Shown here piece after piece: positions 1-8,075 of a DNA stretch of 60,437 nt. Origin of the DNA: an uncultured bacterium (GTDB lineage Bacteria > Bacillota > Bacilli > Lactobacillales > Lactobacillaceae). The notes under the pieces were generated by a model. The model saw only the letters and a program-made list of their open reading frames with translations. It had not been told where the DNA came from and did no database searches. The number at the start of each line of letters is the position of its first letter. Positions within the stretch are counted from its first letter, which is position 1. A program made the position numbers and the translations under genes. The stretch spans positions 1 to 60,437 of the forward strand of contig CAJMMO010000005.1 in assembly GCA_905214545.1 (NCBI GenBank), read 5' to 3'.

Positions 1-34
1 GTTGTCGTCAGTTCGAGTCTGACAACCGGAGCCA
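1..34 (+). tRNA. 3' end of a tRNA gene, truncated by the window edge
   Basis: The T arm is visible: stem GTCAG (7-11), loop TTCGAGT (12-18), stem CTGAC (19-23). It is followed by the acceptor 3' strand AACCGGA (24-30), discriminator G31 and an encoded CCA (32-34). The anticodon lies outside the window, so identity cannot be read. A TCC...GGA acceptor with discriminator G would suit tRNA-Asn, but that is a guess. Confidence 0.85.
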
Positions 35-38
35 ATGG

Positions 39-68
39 GGGAGAAGCTTCGTGCTTCTCCCTTTTTTT
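39..68 (+). terminator. Rho-independent terminator of the tRNA gene
   Basis: A 9-bp stem GGGAGAAGC/GCTTCTCCC (39-47 with 53-61) closes a TTCGT loop and is followed by seven T. It ends the tRNA transcript before fruK. Confidence 0.9.
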
Positions 69-121
69 GTTGTGTCTTGGCTTTTCCACTGGTTTATTAT
101 TAAAGCGGAAGAGGTATAAAT

Positions 122-1036
122 ATGATCTACACCGTGACGGTTAATCCATCTATCGATTACTTTGTAAAAGACCCCGGCTTTGCACTGGGGCAGATCAACG
201 AGGCCGCTGACGCCGAAATGAAGCCCGGCGGCAAGGGCATTAATGTGTCGCTTGTGCTGCGCAATCTCGGCTTAGACAGCATCGCCTGGGGCTTTTTGGG
301 TGGCTTTATCGGCCAAAAAATCGAGTCTGATCTTCATCAAGCTCATGTCGTCACCGATTTTGTCCATGTCAAAAAGGAATCCCGGATCAATTTAAAGATT
401 ATGGGGGCACAGGAAACCGCGCTGAATATCGCAGGCCCTGATGTCACTGCATCCGAGAAAAACGCTTTGCTGGCGCGCTTTGACGACTTGCAACCCGGCG
501 ACCTGGTCTCCTTAAGCGGCGGTGTACCTGCCAATTTAGGCACCGGTTTTTACCGCGAGCTCGGCCTTTTAGCAAAAAAACATGGGGCAAGCTTTATTTT
601 AGACGCTACAGGCAGCCAATTTAGAGCAGCGCTGGCTGCAGGACCGCTGCTGGTCAAGCCTAACGAAGATGAGTTAGACGCCATTGCCGGCCGCGAGCTG
701 GCCGACGACAAAGAGCGCATTGCCTTTTGCCGACAGCTGGCCGCCCAGGGCGCGCAAAACGTGCTGCTGTCTTTGGGCGCACGCGGCGCCTACCTGGTCA
801 ATAAAAAAGCAGTTCTTTATGCCCAGGCCCCAATCGGCACGGCAGTCAACACCGTCGGCGCCGGCGATGCAATGGTGGCCGGCTTTATCTGTGCTTATAC
901 CCAGGAAAAAAAGCTGGCAGAATGCCTGCAGCTGGCAGTGGCCTGCGGCACGGCGACTGCTTTAAGCAGCGGCTTTGCCGTCAAAAGCCAAGTGGCAGAG
1001 CTGCTGAGTCAGATTAAGCCGCAGCAGCTGGCTTAG
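122..1036 (+). CDS. fruK: 1-phosphofructokinase (PfkB family)
   Basis: Cytoplasmic kinase that phosphorylates fructose 1-phosphate to fructose 1,6-bisphosphate with ATP. The 304-residue protein has the PfkB layout: the N-terminal GGKGINV signature near residue 38 and the C-terminal NTVGAGDAMVAGF signature, whose Asp249 is the expected catalytic base. Start ATG at 122 follows GAAGAGG. The gene lies 13 bp before the fructose PTS gene, so the two almost certainly form a fruKA operon. No fruR regulator gene lies upstream; a tRNA gene occupies that place. The related tagatose-6-phosphate kinase LacC looks similar, but the fructose-type PTS neighbour favours FruK. No convincing promoter was found in the 53 bp between the tRNA terminator and the start. 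Confidence 0.93.
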   Translation: MIYTVTVNPSIDYFVKDPGFALGQINEAADAEMKPGGKGINVSLVLRNLGLDSIAWGFLGGFIGQKIESDLHQAHVVTDFVHVKKESRINLKIMGAQETALNIAGPDVTASEKNALLARFDDLQPGDLVSLSGGVPANLGTGFYRELGLLAKKHGASFILDATGSQFRAALAAGPLLVKPNEDELDAIAGRELADDKERIAFCRQLAAQGAQNVLLSLGARGAYLVNKKAVLYAQAPIGTAVNTVGAGDAMVAGFICAYTQEKKLAECLQLAVACGTATALSSGFAVKSQVAELLSQIKPQQLA

Positions 1037-1049
1037 AAAGAGGTACATC

Positions 1050-2936
1050 ATGAAAGTGACCGACGTTTTAGCGCCCGAGCTAATGATTATGGATCTCAAG
1101 GCCCGCACCAAGGCCGAAGCGATCGCCGAAATGGCCGACCGCGAAGTTAAATGCGGCGTGGTCAGCGACGCCAAGAGCTTTATCGACGAAGTCTGGGCGC
1201 GTGAAAAAGAGGCCAGCACCGGCGTCGGCCACGGGATTGCGATCCCGCACGCCAGAAGCAAGTCGTCGGAAAAAGCCCGGGTCCTTTTTGCCAAGAGCAG
1301 GGAAGGCATTGACTACGACGCGATCGACGGCCAGCCCGTGCACCTGTTTTTCATGATCACGGCGCCCGAAAACGCCGACCAGGTCCACCTGCAGGCGCTG
1401 GCTGCTTTGAGCCGGCTGCTCATGAACAAAGAGCTGGTTGAAAATTTAAAAAAGGCGCAGACGCCTGAACAAGTCCTGCAGCTTTTTGCAAAAGCCGAAG
1501 GCGGGCAAGACAGCAATCAAGAAAAAAAGAATGAAGAAAAGCCGGTGATCGTCGGCGTGACAGCCTGCATCAACGGCATCGCCCACACCTACATGGCCCA
1601 GCAGGCCTTGCTTGATGCCGGCAAGAAGCTGGGCGTGGACATGATCGTCGAAACCAACGGCTCTGAAGGCACCCGCCACCGGCTGACGCCTGAGCAGATC
1701 AGCAGCGCCCGCGGGGTCATCGTCGCCGCAGATAAAAAAGTCGAGATGGACCGTTTCGACAAAAAGCAGCTCATCAGCGTGCCGGTCGTCGAAGGCATTG
1801 CCCACCCCGACAAGTTAATTGAGATGATCTTGGACGGCGCAGGCGAAACCTTCCACGCCGAAGAAAAAGAAGAGCCGGAACCTAAAACCAGGCAGACGAT
1901 CCGGCAGAGCTTTTGGCGCACGGCCTACCGCCACTTCATGAGCGGCATGGCGCACATGCTGCCGTTTGCCTTGGGCGGCGGTTTGCTGTTCAGCTTAAGC
2001 CGGCTGCTGCCGGGCCAAGTGAGCCTGCTGTTTGCCCGGGCCGGGCGCATGGCACTGCTGCTGATGATCCCGGTGCTGGCCGGCTACATCGCCGAATCAA
2101 TCGGCGATAAGCCCGCCTTGTTCCCAGGCTTTTTAGGGGGCCTGCTTTCGCAAAACCTTTTTGCCGTGCGGATCTTCCACTCGATCCCGGGCGGCGTGCT
2201 CGGCGGCGTCGTGAGCGGCTTTTGTGCCGGCGGTCTGATCCTGCTTTTGAAAAAGCTGCTGAAGAACGTGCCCGACACGCTGGAGGGGATTAAGCCGATG
2301 CTCATCTACCCGCTGGTCGGCGGGCTGGTTGAGGCCTTAGTCGTCTTCTTCGTCATCAACCCGCTGTTCAGCGCGGTCAACTTCGGCTTAGGGCGTTTTA
2401 TCTACCTGATCCAGGATCACTGCCTGCTTTTGGTGACGGCGGTCATGGCGGCTCTGATGGCCGTTGACTGGGGCGGATTATGCAACAAGCTGACTTACAT
2501 GGTCGCGGTCCTGATCTTCGCCAACAGCCCGCTGGCGGCCTTTTCCGGCATCTTTTTAGCCGCGGTCATGGCCGGCGGCATGGTGCCGCCTTTGGCGACG
2601 GCGCTGGCCGTCTTGCTGGCCCCGGGCCTGTTTGATGAAAAAGAACGCCAGGCCGGCCGCCGCAACTGGCTGCAGGGCATCTCCTTTATTACAGAAGGCG
2701 CCCTGCCGTTTACGGCTGTCAAACAGCCGCTGCTGTACGCCGGCGTCACCGGTGCGGCGCTTTCTGGCCTGCTGGTCGGGCTCTGGCGGGCGGCGGTCCC
2801 GGCCCCGCACGGCGGCTTGTGGCTGCTGCCTTTGACCCAGCACCCCTGGCTGTACCTGGCGGCTGTCGCAGCCGGCACGGTCGTGGCCAGTTTGCTGTTT
2901 ATCCTTTTAAAAAGAAAAAATGCGGAAAGAATTTAG
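1050..2936 (+). CDS. fruA: Fructose PTS transporter, fused EIIABC
   Basis: Membrane permease that takes up fructose and phosphorylates it to fructose 1-phosphate, the substrate of FruK just upstream. All three domains are in one 628-residue chain. IIA covers about residues 1-150, with the phosphorylated His67 in the motif GIAIPHARS. IIB covers about 163-255, with the phosphocysteine Cys173 in VTACINGIAHT. IIC spans about 290-628 and is very hydrophobic, with many Gly/Leu-rich membrane segments. A charged linker (EEKEEPEPK) joins IIB to IIC. Length and order match Gram-positive FruA. It starts 13 bp after fruK with an AGAGGT ribosome site. A mannose-type substrate cannot be excluded from sequence alone. 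Confidence 0.93.
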   Translation: MKVTDVLAPELMIMDLKARTKAEAIAEMADREVKCGVVSDAKSFIDEVWAREKEASTGVGHGIAIPHARSKSSEKARVLFAKSREGIDYDAIDGQPVHLFFMITAPENADQVHLQALAALSRLLMNKELVENLKKAQTPEQVLQLFAKAEGGQDSNQEKKNEEKPVIVGVTACINGIAHTYMAQQALLDAGKKLGVDMIVETNGSEGTRHRLTPEQISSARGVIVAADKKVEMDRFDKKQLISVPVVEGIAHPDKLIEMILDGAGETFHAEEKEEPEPKTRQTIRQSFWRTAYRHFMSGMAHMLPFALGGGLLFSLSRLLPGQVSLLFARAGRMALLLMIPVLAGYIAESIGDKPALFPGFLGGLLSQNLFAVRIFHSIPGGVLGGVVSGFCAGGLILLLKKLLKNVPDTLEGIKPMLIYPLVGGLVEALVVFFVINPLFSAVNFGLGRFIYLIQDHCLLLVTAVMAALMAVDWGGLCNKLTYMVAVLIFANSPLAAFSGIFLAAVMAGGMVPPLATALAVLLAPGLFDEKERQAGRRNWLQGISFITEGALPFTAVKQPLLYAGVTGAALSGLLVGLWRAAVPAPHGGLWLLPLTQHPWLYLAAVAAGTVVASLLFILLKRKNAERI

Positions 2937-2956
2937 TTGCAGCAAGCAACATCCAA

Positions 2957-2983
2957 GCGCGGTCTAATGGCCGCGCCTTTTTT
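2957..2983 (+). terminator. Terminator after fruKA
   Basis: An 8-bp stem (2957-2964 with 2969-2976, one G-T pair) with loop TAAT is followed by six T. A TATAAT box at 2987-2992 immediately downstream could serve the next gene, though no good -35 is visible. Confidence 0.85.
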
Positions 2984-3026
2984 GTGTATAATTTAGTAAT
3001 GATTAACAAGAAAGGGGCAAAAGCAG

Positions 3027-3821
3027 ATGATTAAACTGATCGCGACCGACATGGACGGTACTTTTTTAAGGGCAGATAAAAGCTATGACAGAGAGCTCTT
3101 TGCCAAGGCACTGGCGCTGATGGAAGAACACGGCGTTAAGTTCGTGGTGGCCAGCGGCAACCAGTTTAAAAACCTGAAGAGCCGCTTTCCGGGCGTGAGC
3201 GACCGCCTCTACTACATCGCCGAAAACGGCGGGCTGATCGCGCACGGCCACGAGATTGTCCAAGAAAATACCCTGTCAAAAAAGCAAGTGGCAGAAGCCA
3301 GCCAGCTGAGCGCCGAACACCCTAACGTTTTGACCATTTGGGCCGGCGCCAAGGCAGCCTACGTGCGCAAACGCGACGGCCAGGCCTTCTACGATGAAAT
3401 GTCCCGCTTTTTTAACGATTTAAAGATGGTCGATGAATTTCCGCTAGACCAGGACCGCTTTTTCAAGATGACCTTTGTGATCCATGCAGGCGGCGTCTCC
3501 CAGATTGCCTCACAAATGAAAAAAGAGTTCCCGGATCTGGGCTTTGTCTGCGGGTCAGCCGTTTCGATTGACGTAGCCCGGCCGGACTTGAACAAGGCCG
3601 CCGGCCTCAAATACTTCCACGACCGCTTCGGCATCCAGCCTTCCGAGATGGTGGCTTTTGGCGACAGCGGCAACGACATCGCCATGCTGAAGTATGCCGG
3701 CACCAGCTTTGTGACGGGCACCGCCATGCCTGAAGCCAAGCAGGCCGCCGACTGCGTGCTGGCTTCCAGCGAAGAAAGTGCAGTGCAAAACAAAATAATT
3801 GAATTATTGAGCCGAAACTAA
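3027..3821 (+). CDS. HAD-superfamily Cof-type sugar-phosphate phosphatase
   Basis: A 264-residue soluble phosphatase of the HAD-IIB (Cof) group, which commonly dephosphorylate sugar phosphates or flavin precursors. Motif I is DMDGTFL, with the nucleophile Asp8 and acid/base Asp10. The C-terminal motif GDSGNDIAML provides the magnesium-binding Asp residues, and the cap domain lies between. The start follows GAAAGGGGC. It stands alone between the fruKA terminator and the metal ABC genes. A link to the sugar-phosphate genes upstream is possible but not shown, since a terminator separates them. The substrate cannot be predicted. Confidence 0.88.
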   Translation: MIKLIATDMDGTFLRADKSYDRELFAKALALMEEHGVKFVVASGNQFKNLKSRFPGVSDRLYYIAENGGLIAHGHEIVQENTLSKKQVAEASQLSAEHPNVLTIWAGAKAAYVRKRDGQAFYDEMSRFFNDLKMVDEFPLDQDRFFKMTFVIHAGGVSQIASQMKKEFPDLGFVCGSAVSIDVARPDLNKAAGLKYFHDRFGIQPSEMVAFGDSGNDIAMLKYAGTSFVTGTAMPEAKQAADCVLASSEESAVQNKIIELLSRN

Positions 3822-3862
3822 TATACTGGACCGTTATTTGAAAAAAGGGAAGAAGGTTGAAA

Positions 3863-4519
3863 ATGGAAAAGATTTTGACTGTTTCTCACTTGAGCATGCA
3901 TTTTGAAAATAAGGAATTGTTTAACGATATTTCCTTTTCCCTGGAAAAAGGCTCAATGACAGCCCTGCTGGGGGCCAACGGGACCGGTAAGACGACGATG
4001 ACGCGGATTTTGCTGGGCACCTTGGCGCCTAGTGCCGGTGACATTGCTTTTGCTAAAAACATTAGATTGGGCTACGTGCCGCAGTTTAGAAACATTGACC
4101 CCGACTACCCGCTGAGCATTAAGGCCTTTGTGGAGCTGAACACGCCGCTGTTTAAAAACGCTGCTGTGAAAAAACACGTCCACAACGTTTTGCGCGAGAC
4201 CAACCTTTTGGAAATCCAAAACACGCGCATGGGCGAAGCTTCGGGCGGCCAAAAACAGCGCGCCTACCTGGCCCAAGCGCTGCTCGACCAGCCGGATCTG
4301 ATTATCTTGGACGAGGCGACCGCCAGTCTGGACCCCGTTGCCAAGGAAGAATTGATGCAGCTGATCACTCACTTCAATGAAAAACACAAGATGACCGTGC
4401 TGTTTGTCACGCACGACATTCCTTTGGCCAAAAAATATATGCGCAACTACCTGCTGTTGAAGAATCAAAAACTGCAGGCAGGCCCGATTGCTGATTTACA
4501 CGAGGAGGTGGGCAGCTGA
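3863..4519 (+). CDS. ABC transporter ATPase, zinc/manganese (ZnuC) type
   Basis: ATP-hydrolysing subunit of a metal ABC importer. The protein shows Walker A GANGTGKTT, signature ASGGQKQR, Walker B LIILDEATASLD and a switch His in VTHDIP. A TTG at 3857 is also in frame, but AGAAGG at 3851-3856 is spaced correctly only for ATG 3863, giving 218 residues. Its stop overlaps the start of the permease gene (TGATG), so the two are translationally coupled. No substrate-binding lipoprotein gene follows, so the full transporter must use a binding protein encoded elsewhere. The family suggests Zn(II) or Mn(II); the sequence cannot tell which. Confidence 0.88.
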   Translation: MEKILTVSHLSMHFENKELFNDISFSLEKGSMTALLGANGTGKTTMTRILLGTLAPSAGDIAFAKNIRLGYVPQFRNIDPDYPLSIKAFVELNTPLFKNAAVKKHVHNVLRETNLLEIQNTRMGEASGGQKQRAYLAQALLDQPDLIILDEATASLDPVAKEELMQLITHFNEKHKMTVLFVTHDIPLAKKYMRNYLLLKNQKLQAGPIADLHEEVGS

Positions 4520-5310
4520 TGTTTAGTTATGCTTTTATGCGCTACGCTTTTTACGCAAGTACTTTGATTGCGATTACCTGCGGGATCGTTGGCGTCTTTG
4601 TTGTCGCCCGCTCCTTCAGCTTTTTAGCCCACACCTTGAGTGAAATCGGCTTTGCCGGCGCGGCCTTTGCCGTGTTCATGGGCATCCAGCCTTTGTGGGG
4701 GATGCTGCTGTTCACCCTGCTCGGCGCCTTGGGCGTCGGCGAGTTGTCGCTGAAAACCGACCAGAAGGAGTCGTCGATCAGTGCGATCTCGGCCCTGTTT
4801 ATTGGGCTCGGCGTCCTGTTTTTGGCGATTTCGGGCTCCAACAGCCGCTATGCGACCAGCATCCTTTTTGGCAGTATCATCGGCGTGGACCGGCAGGGCG
4901 TCGTCAACTTGGCCGTGCTGTCAGTCGTCGTCTTGGTGATCGCGGCTTTGATCGCGCGTCCGCTGGTCTTTGACTCCTTTGACCACATCGGGGCGACTGC
5001 GCACCACATCAACTTCAACTTCGTCAGCGCAGTCTTTTTGATCTTGCTGGCGATGTCAGTTTCCATCGGCTCGCAGGTCGTCGGCTCCATGCTGGTCTTT
5101 ATCCTGCTGACGCTGCCGGCCTCGACCGCGCAGTACCTGGGCCGGACCGTGCCGAGCATGCTGGTTTGGTCTGTCGTTTTAGCCTTGGCCGGTGTTTGGC
5201 TGGGCCTGTATTTGGGTTATATAACAAACTGGCCCGTAACATTCTTCATTTCAATCATCGAGGTAGCCGCATACCTAGCGGTTTATCTGGCCCATTTAGC
5301 AAAAAAGTGA
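4519..5310 (+). CDS. ABC-3 family metal transporter permease (ZnuB type)
   Basis: Membrane subunit paired with the ATPase just upstream. The 263-residue protein is hydrophobic throughout with about eight membrane helices, the size and pattern of the ABC-3 family (ZnuB, MntB, TroC). The ATG overlaps the ATPase stop by one base. Pfam-type features seen are the early VARSFSFLAHTLSEIGFAG segment, which resembles the family's cytoplasmic coupling region, and Gly/Ser-rich helices. The gene is followed by the promoter of glpF. Metal specificity is unknown. Confidence 0.87.
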   Translation: MFSYAFMRYAFYASTLIAITCGIVGVFVVARSFSFLAHTLSEIGFAGAAFAVFMGIQPLWGMLLFTLLGALGVGELSLKTDQKESSISAISALFIGLGVLFLAISGSNSRYATSILFGSIIGVDRQGVVNLAVLSVVVLVIAALIARPLVFDSFDHIGATAHHINFNFVSAVFLILLAMSVSIGSQVVGSMLVFILLTLPASTAQYLGRTVPSMLVWSVVLALAGVWLGLYLGYITNWPVTFFISIIEVAAYLAVYLAHLAKK

Positions 5311-5334
5311 ATAACCTAAGAAAGGGGTTTCATT

Positions 5335-5356
5335 TTAAAGCGCTTTCATTTATAAT
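5335..5356 (+). promoter_or_regulatory. cre-like operator and -10 box of glpF
   Basis: TTAAAGCGCTTTCA (5335-5348) matches the CcpA cre consensus TGWAANCGNTNWCA at all but its second base and contains the perfect palindrome AAAGCGCTTT. It sits directly before a perfect -10 TATAAT (5351-5356). Any -35 is weak (TTTCAT, 5328-5333). CcpA bound here would block the promoter, so carbon catabolite repression of glpF is inferred. Confidence 0.65.
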
Positions 5357-5404
5357 AATAACTGAAGAAATAATCAAGCCATTATAGATGGAGGTTTTGT
5401 AGAA

Positions 5405-6115
5405 ATGATGAATGGATTTGTAGGAGAATTCTTCGGCAGCGCAGTTATGATCATCTTTGGTGCTGGTACTGGTGCCGAAGTAAATTTGCAAAAGACTAAT
5501 GGTCACGGTGCTAACTGGTTTATGGTCTGCCTTTCCTGGGGTATGGCCGTTGCCTTCGGTGCTTACGTAGGTGGTGCCTTAGGTTCATTAGGCCACTTGA
5601 ACCCAGCTTTGACTGTTCCATACGCAATTTGTGGTTTGTTCCCTTGGAAGAACGTTGTTCCTTACCTTTGCGGCCAATTCTTAGGCGCATTCGTAGGTGC
5701 GATTATTGTTATTCTTCACTACTGGCCACACTTCAAGGCAACTAAGACCTTGGAAGAAGGTAACACTGTAGGTATCTTCGCAACTTTGCCAGCTATCAAC
5801 AGCCCGTTCTGGAACTTCATGTCAGAAGTTATCGCCACCTTCTCTCTTGCCTTTGTTCTGTTACACATGGGCGCTAAGATTGCAGATGGCTTAACTCCAT
5901 TGCTTGTCGGCTTCTTAATCTTTGTAATTGGTGTCGGCCTTGGTGGTACTACCGGGTTCGCCATGAACCCAGCCCGTGACTGGGGCCCACGTTTGGCTTA
6001 CACCATCTTGCCAGTTCCTAACAAGACTTCAGCTCGTTGGGACTACGCTTGGGTACCAATGGTAGGTCCACTTGTTGGTGGTCTGCTGGCAGCTGCCCTT
6101 ACTAAAGCAATCTAG
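5405..6115 (+). CDS. glpF: Glycerol facilitator / aquaporin (MIP family)
   Basis: Channel protein for passive passage of small neutral solutes such as glycerol and water. The 236-residue protein has the MIP duplication with two half-helix motifs, HLNPALT and MNPARD, and six hydrophobic helices. The extended second motif NPARDWGPR is typical of the glycerol-conducting branch. GGAGG at 5390-5394 sets the start at ATG 5405 (ATG 5408 is the next codon). Codon choice (GGT, GCT, ACT, CCA) differs sharply from the GC-ending codons of its neighbours, which suggests strong expression. In other lactobacilli, members of this family also pass dihydroxyacetone or lactic acid. A second MIP gene lies at 14765. 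Confidence 0.93.
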   Translation: MMNGFVGEFFGSAVMIIFGAGTGAEVNLQKTNGHGANWFMVCLSWGMAVAFGAYVGGALGSLGHLNPALTVPYAICGLFPWKNVVPYLCGQFLGAFVGAIIVILHYWPHFKATKTLEEGNTVGIFATLPAINSPFWNFMSEVIATFSLAFVLLHMGAKIADGLTPLLVGFLIFVIGVGLGGTTGFAMNPARDWGPRLAYTILPVPNKTSARWDYAWVPMVGPLVGGLLAAALTKAI

Positions 6116-6134
6116 CTTGAATTATCTTCTGACG

Positions 6135-6165
6135 AAAAAAGCATCCCGCTAGGGATGCTTTTTTT
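6135..6165. terminator. Bidirectional terminator between glpF and pepF
   Basis: Stem GCATCCC/GGGATGC (6141-6147 with 6152-6158), loop GCTA, flanked by six A and seven T. It serves both convergent genes. Confidence 0.9.
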
Positions 6166-6181
6166 ATTGCCTGAAAAACTT

Positions 6182-7972
6182 TTACAGCAGGTCTTCTAGT
6201 TCTTGCAAACGCTGTGCGAAGATCTGGAAGGTCTTTTCCAGGTAGGCCGGTTCGTCCATTGCGACGCCGGCTTTTTTCATGATCGTGACCGGGTCGCTGC
6301 TGCAGCCGGCCTTGAGGAAGCCCAAGTAGTTGGCGCGATCTTGGTCGCTGCCGTGCAGGACTTTGTCGGACAAGGTCGTCGCTGCGGCAAAGCCGGTTGC
6401 GTACTGGTAGACGTAGAAGTCGTAGTAGAAGTGCGGGATCCGGGCCCATTCCTTGGCGATTTCAGGACCAGTTTCAATTGCTGAACCGTAGTACTTGGCG
6501 TTGAGCTGGGCGTAGAAGTCGTTCAGCCGGTCGGCAGTCAGCGGCTGGCCTTTTTGGTCTTGCTCGTGGATGAACTGTTCGAACTCGGCAAATTGGGTTT
6601 GCCGGAACAAAGTGCCCTTGGCCGAATCCAGGAAGTAGTTGAGCAGGAAGGCCCGCTTCTTCTTATCTTCGGTGTGGTCGAGCAGGTAGTTCAGCAGGAT
6701 GTTTTCGTTCGTCGTCGAGGCGATCTCGGCCAAAAAGATCGGGTATTCGCCGTAGACATAAGGCTGAGTCTCGTGGCTGTACATGCTGTGCACCGAGTGG
6801 CCTGTTTCGTGCACTAAAGTGAAAAGAGAATCCAGGTCATTTTCCCAGTTGAGCAATTCGTAAGGGGCCGTGTCGTAGCTGCCGCCAGAGTAGGCGCCGG
6901 TGACTTTGCCCTTGTTTTCGACCGGGTCGATGATCCGGTTGTTGAAGATGTAGTCGACGTGCTTTAAATAGTCCGGACCCAGGCAAGCCAAGGCTTTCTT
7001 GGCCTCTTGCTTAGCCCGGTCTAAGGAATAGACTTCCTTGTCCTGGTCGATGAGCGGCACGTAGATGTCAAACATCTTGAGGTCGTCGACGCCTAAGACG
7101 CGCTTGCGCAGGGCGACGTAGCGGTGGAGCAGGTCCAAGTGGTCGTTGACCTCTTTTAACAGAGTGTCATAGACCTTGGTCGGCACCAGGTTGGCGCTTA
7201 AGGCCTGCGTTCTGGCGTCTACGTAATTATGGGCCTTGGCCGTGAAGTTGTGGGCCTTGACCGTGCCGGACAGGGTGGCAGCCAAGCTGTTTTCAAACTG
7301 GCCGACGGTGTCGTACAGGGTCTCAAAGGCGCCTTGGCGCACCGCGCGGTCCTTAGATTGGATCAAGACGTTGTACAGGCCTTCTGACAGCTGGACCATC
7401 TCGCCGTTTTCGTCTTCGACGTAAGGGAAAGTCAGGTCGGAGTTGGTCAGCACGTTGAAGGTGTTTTCGCTGGCCTGCAGCGCGCCGTTAGCCGAAGCCA
7501 GCAGCTCTTCTTCTTTGACCGGCAGGGTGTGGTCTTTTTTGGCGCGGATGGCGTCTAAAAAGTGCTGGTAGTCGGCGAGCTTAGGCTCTTCTTTTTTAAA
7601 TTGGGCGAGCTGGTCGTCTGAAAGCGCCAGGATCGCCGGTTCTAAGAAGGCGGCAGCCGTTTCAAAGTCGTTGGCGTTTTGCTGAGCTTGGGCCGCTAAA
7701 CCCAGGTTCTCCTGGTTGCCGGTGTCGACATCGCTGCTCAAGCTGGCGTAGACGTAGACTTTCTCCATCTCCCGCCGGGCTGCGAGCACCTGCTTAATGG
7801 TTTGGTAAAAAGCAGGGCCGTCTTTTTTGAGATTGTCCTGCAGGGCAGGCAGCTGGCTGATCGCTTTGGCGTTTTCGGCAAGCGCAGCCCGCCAGGCATC
7901 TTGGTCAGGATAGATCTTGGTCAAATCCCAGGTTTGGTCTGCTGGCACTTCGCTTCTTTTTGGCAGAGTCAT
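6182..7972 (-). CDS. pepF: Oligoendopeptidase F
   Basis: Cytoplasmic zinc metallopeptidase of family M3 that cleaves medium-length peptides taken up by the cell. The zinc motif is HETGH at residues 388-392, with the second Glu following in the ASTTNE segment. The open frame continues 45 codons upstream, but the family N-terminus (MTLPKRSEVP) and a GAAAGGGG ribosome site place the start at 7972, giving 596 residues, which is normal for PepF. It is divergent from the LCP gene across about 100 bp and ends at the shared terminator with glpF. It is one of several peptidases in this window. Confidence 0.95.
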   Translation of the reverse strand: MTLPKRSEVPADQTWDLTKIYPDQDAWRAALAENAKAISQLPALQDNLKKDGPAFYQTIKQVLAARREMEKVYVYASLSSDVDTGNQENLGLAAQAQQNANDFETAAAFLEPAILALSDDQLAQFKKEEPKLADYQHFLDAIRAKKDHTLPVKEEELLASANGALQASENTFNVLTNSDLTFPYVEDENGEMVQLSEGLYNVLIQSKDRAVRQGAFETLYDTVGQFENSLAATLSGTVKAHNFTAKAHNYVDARTQALSANLVPTKVYDTLLKEVNDHLDLLHRYVALRKRVLGVDDLKMFDIYVPLIDQDKEVYSLDRAKQEAKKALACLGPDYLKHVDYIFNNRIIDPVENKGKVTGAYSGGSYDTAPYELLNWENDLDSLFTLVHETGHSVHSMYSHETQPYVYGEYPIFLAEIASTTNENILLNYLLDHTEDKKKRAFLLNYFLDSAKGTLFRQTQFAEFEQFIHEQDQKGQPLTADRLNDFYAQLNAKYYGSAIETGPEIAKEWARIPHFYYDFYVYQYATGFAAATTLSDKVLHGSDQDRANYLGFLKAGCSSDPVTIMKKAGVAMDEPAYLEKTFQIFAQRLQELEDLL

Positions 7973-8008
7973 TGTAAAAACCCCTTTCTGTCTGAGCTGA
8001 TATTTGAC

Positions 8009-8037
8009 TTGTTTAATACAATTTCGCAAAGTATTCT
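8009..8037 (+). promoter_or_regulatory. Possible promoter of the LCP operon
   Basis: TTGTTT (8009-8014), a 17-bp spacer and TATTCT (8032-8037) fit a sigma-A promoter for the gene at 8076. It lies in the short divergent region with pepF. Confidence 0.4.
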
Positions 8038-8075
8038 TATTATAAAGCATTTTTGAAAGGGAGGCGCGGACAGCC

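Noticed and set aside
2495..2878. Long minus-strand open frames inside fruA (and similar ones in the GC-rich genes)
   Set aside because: They are antisense shadows caused by GC-rich third positions; they lack ribosome sites and known motifs, while the plus-strand gene is clear.
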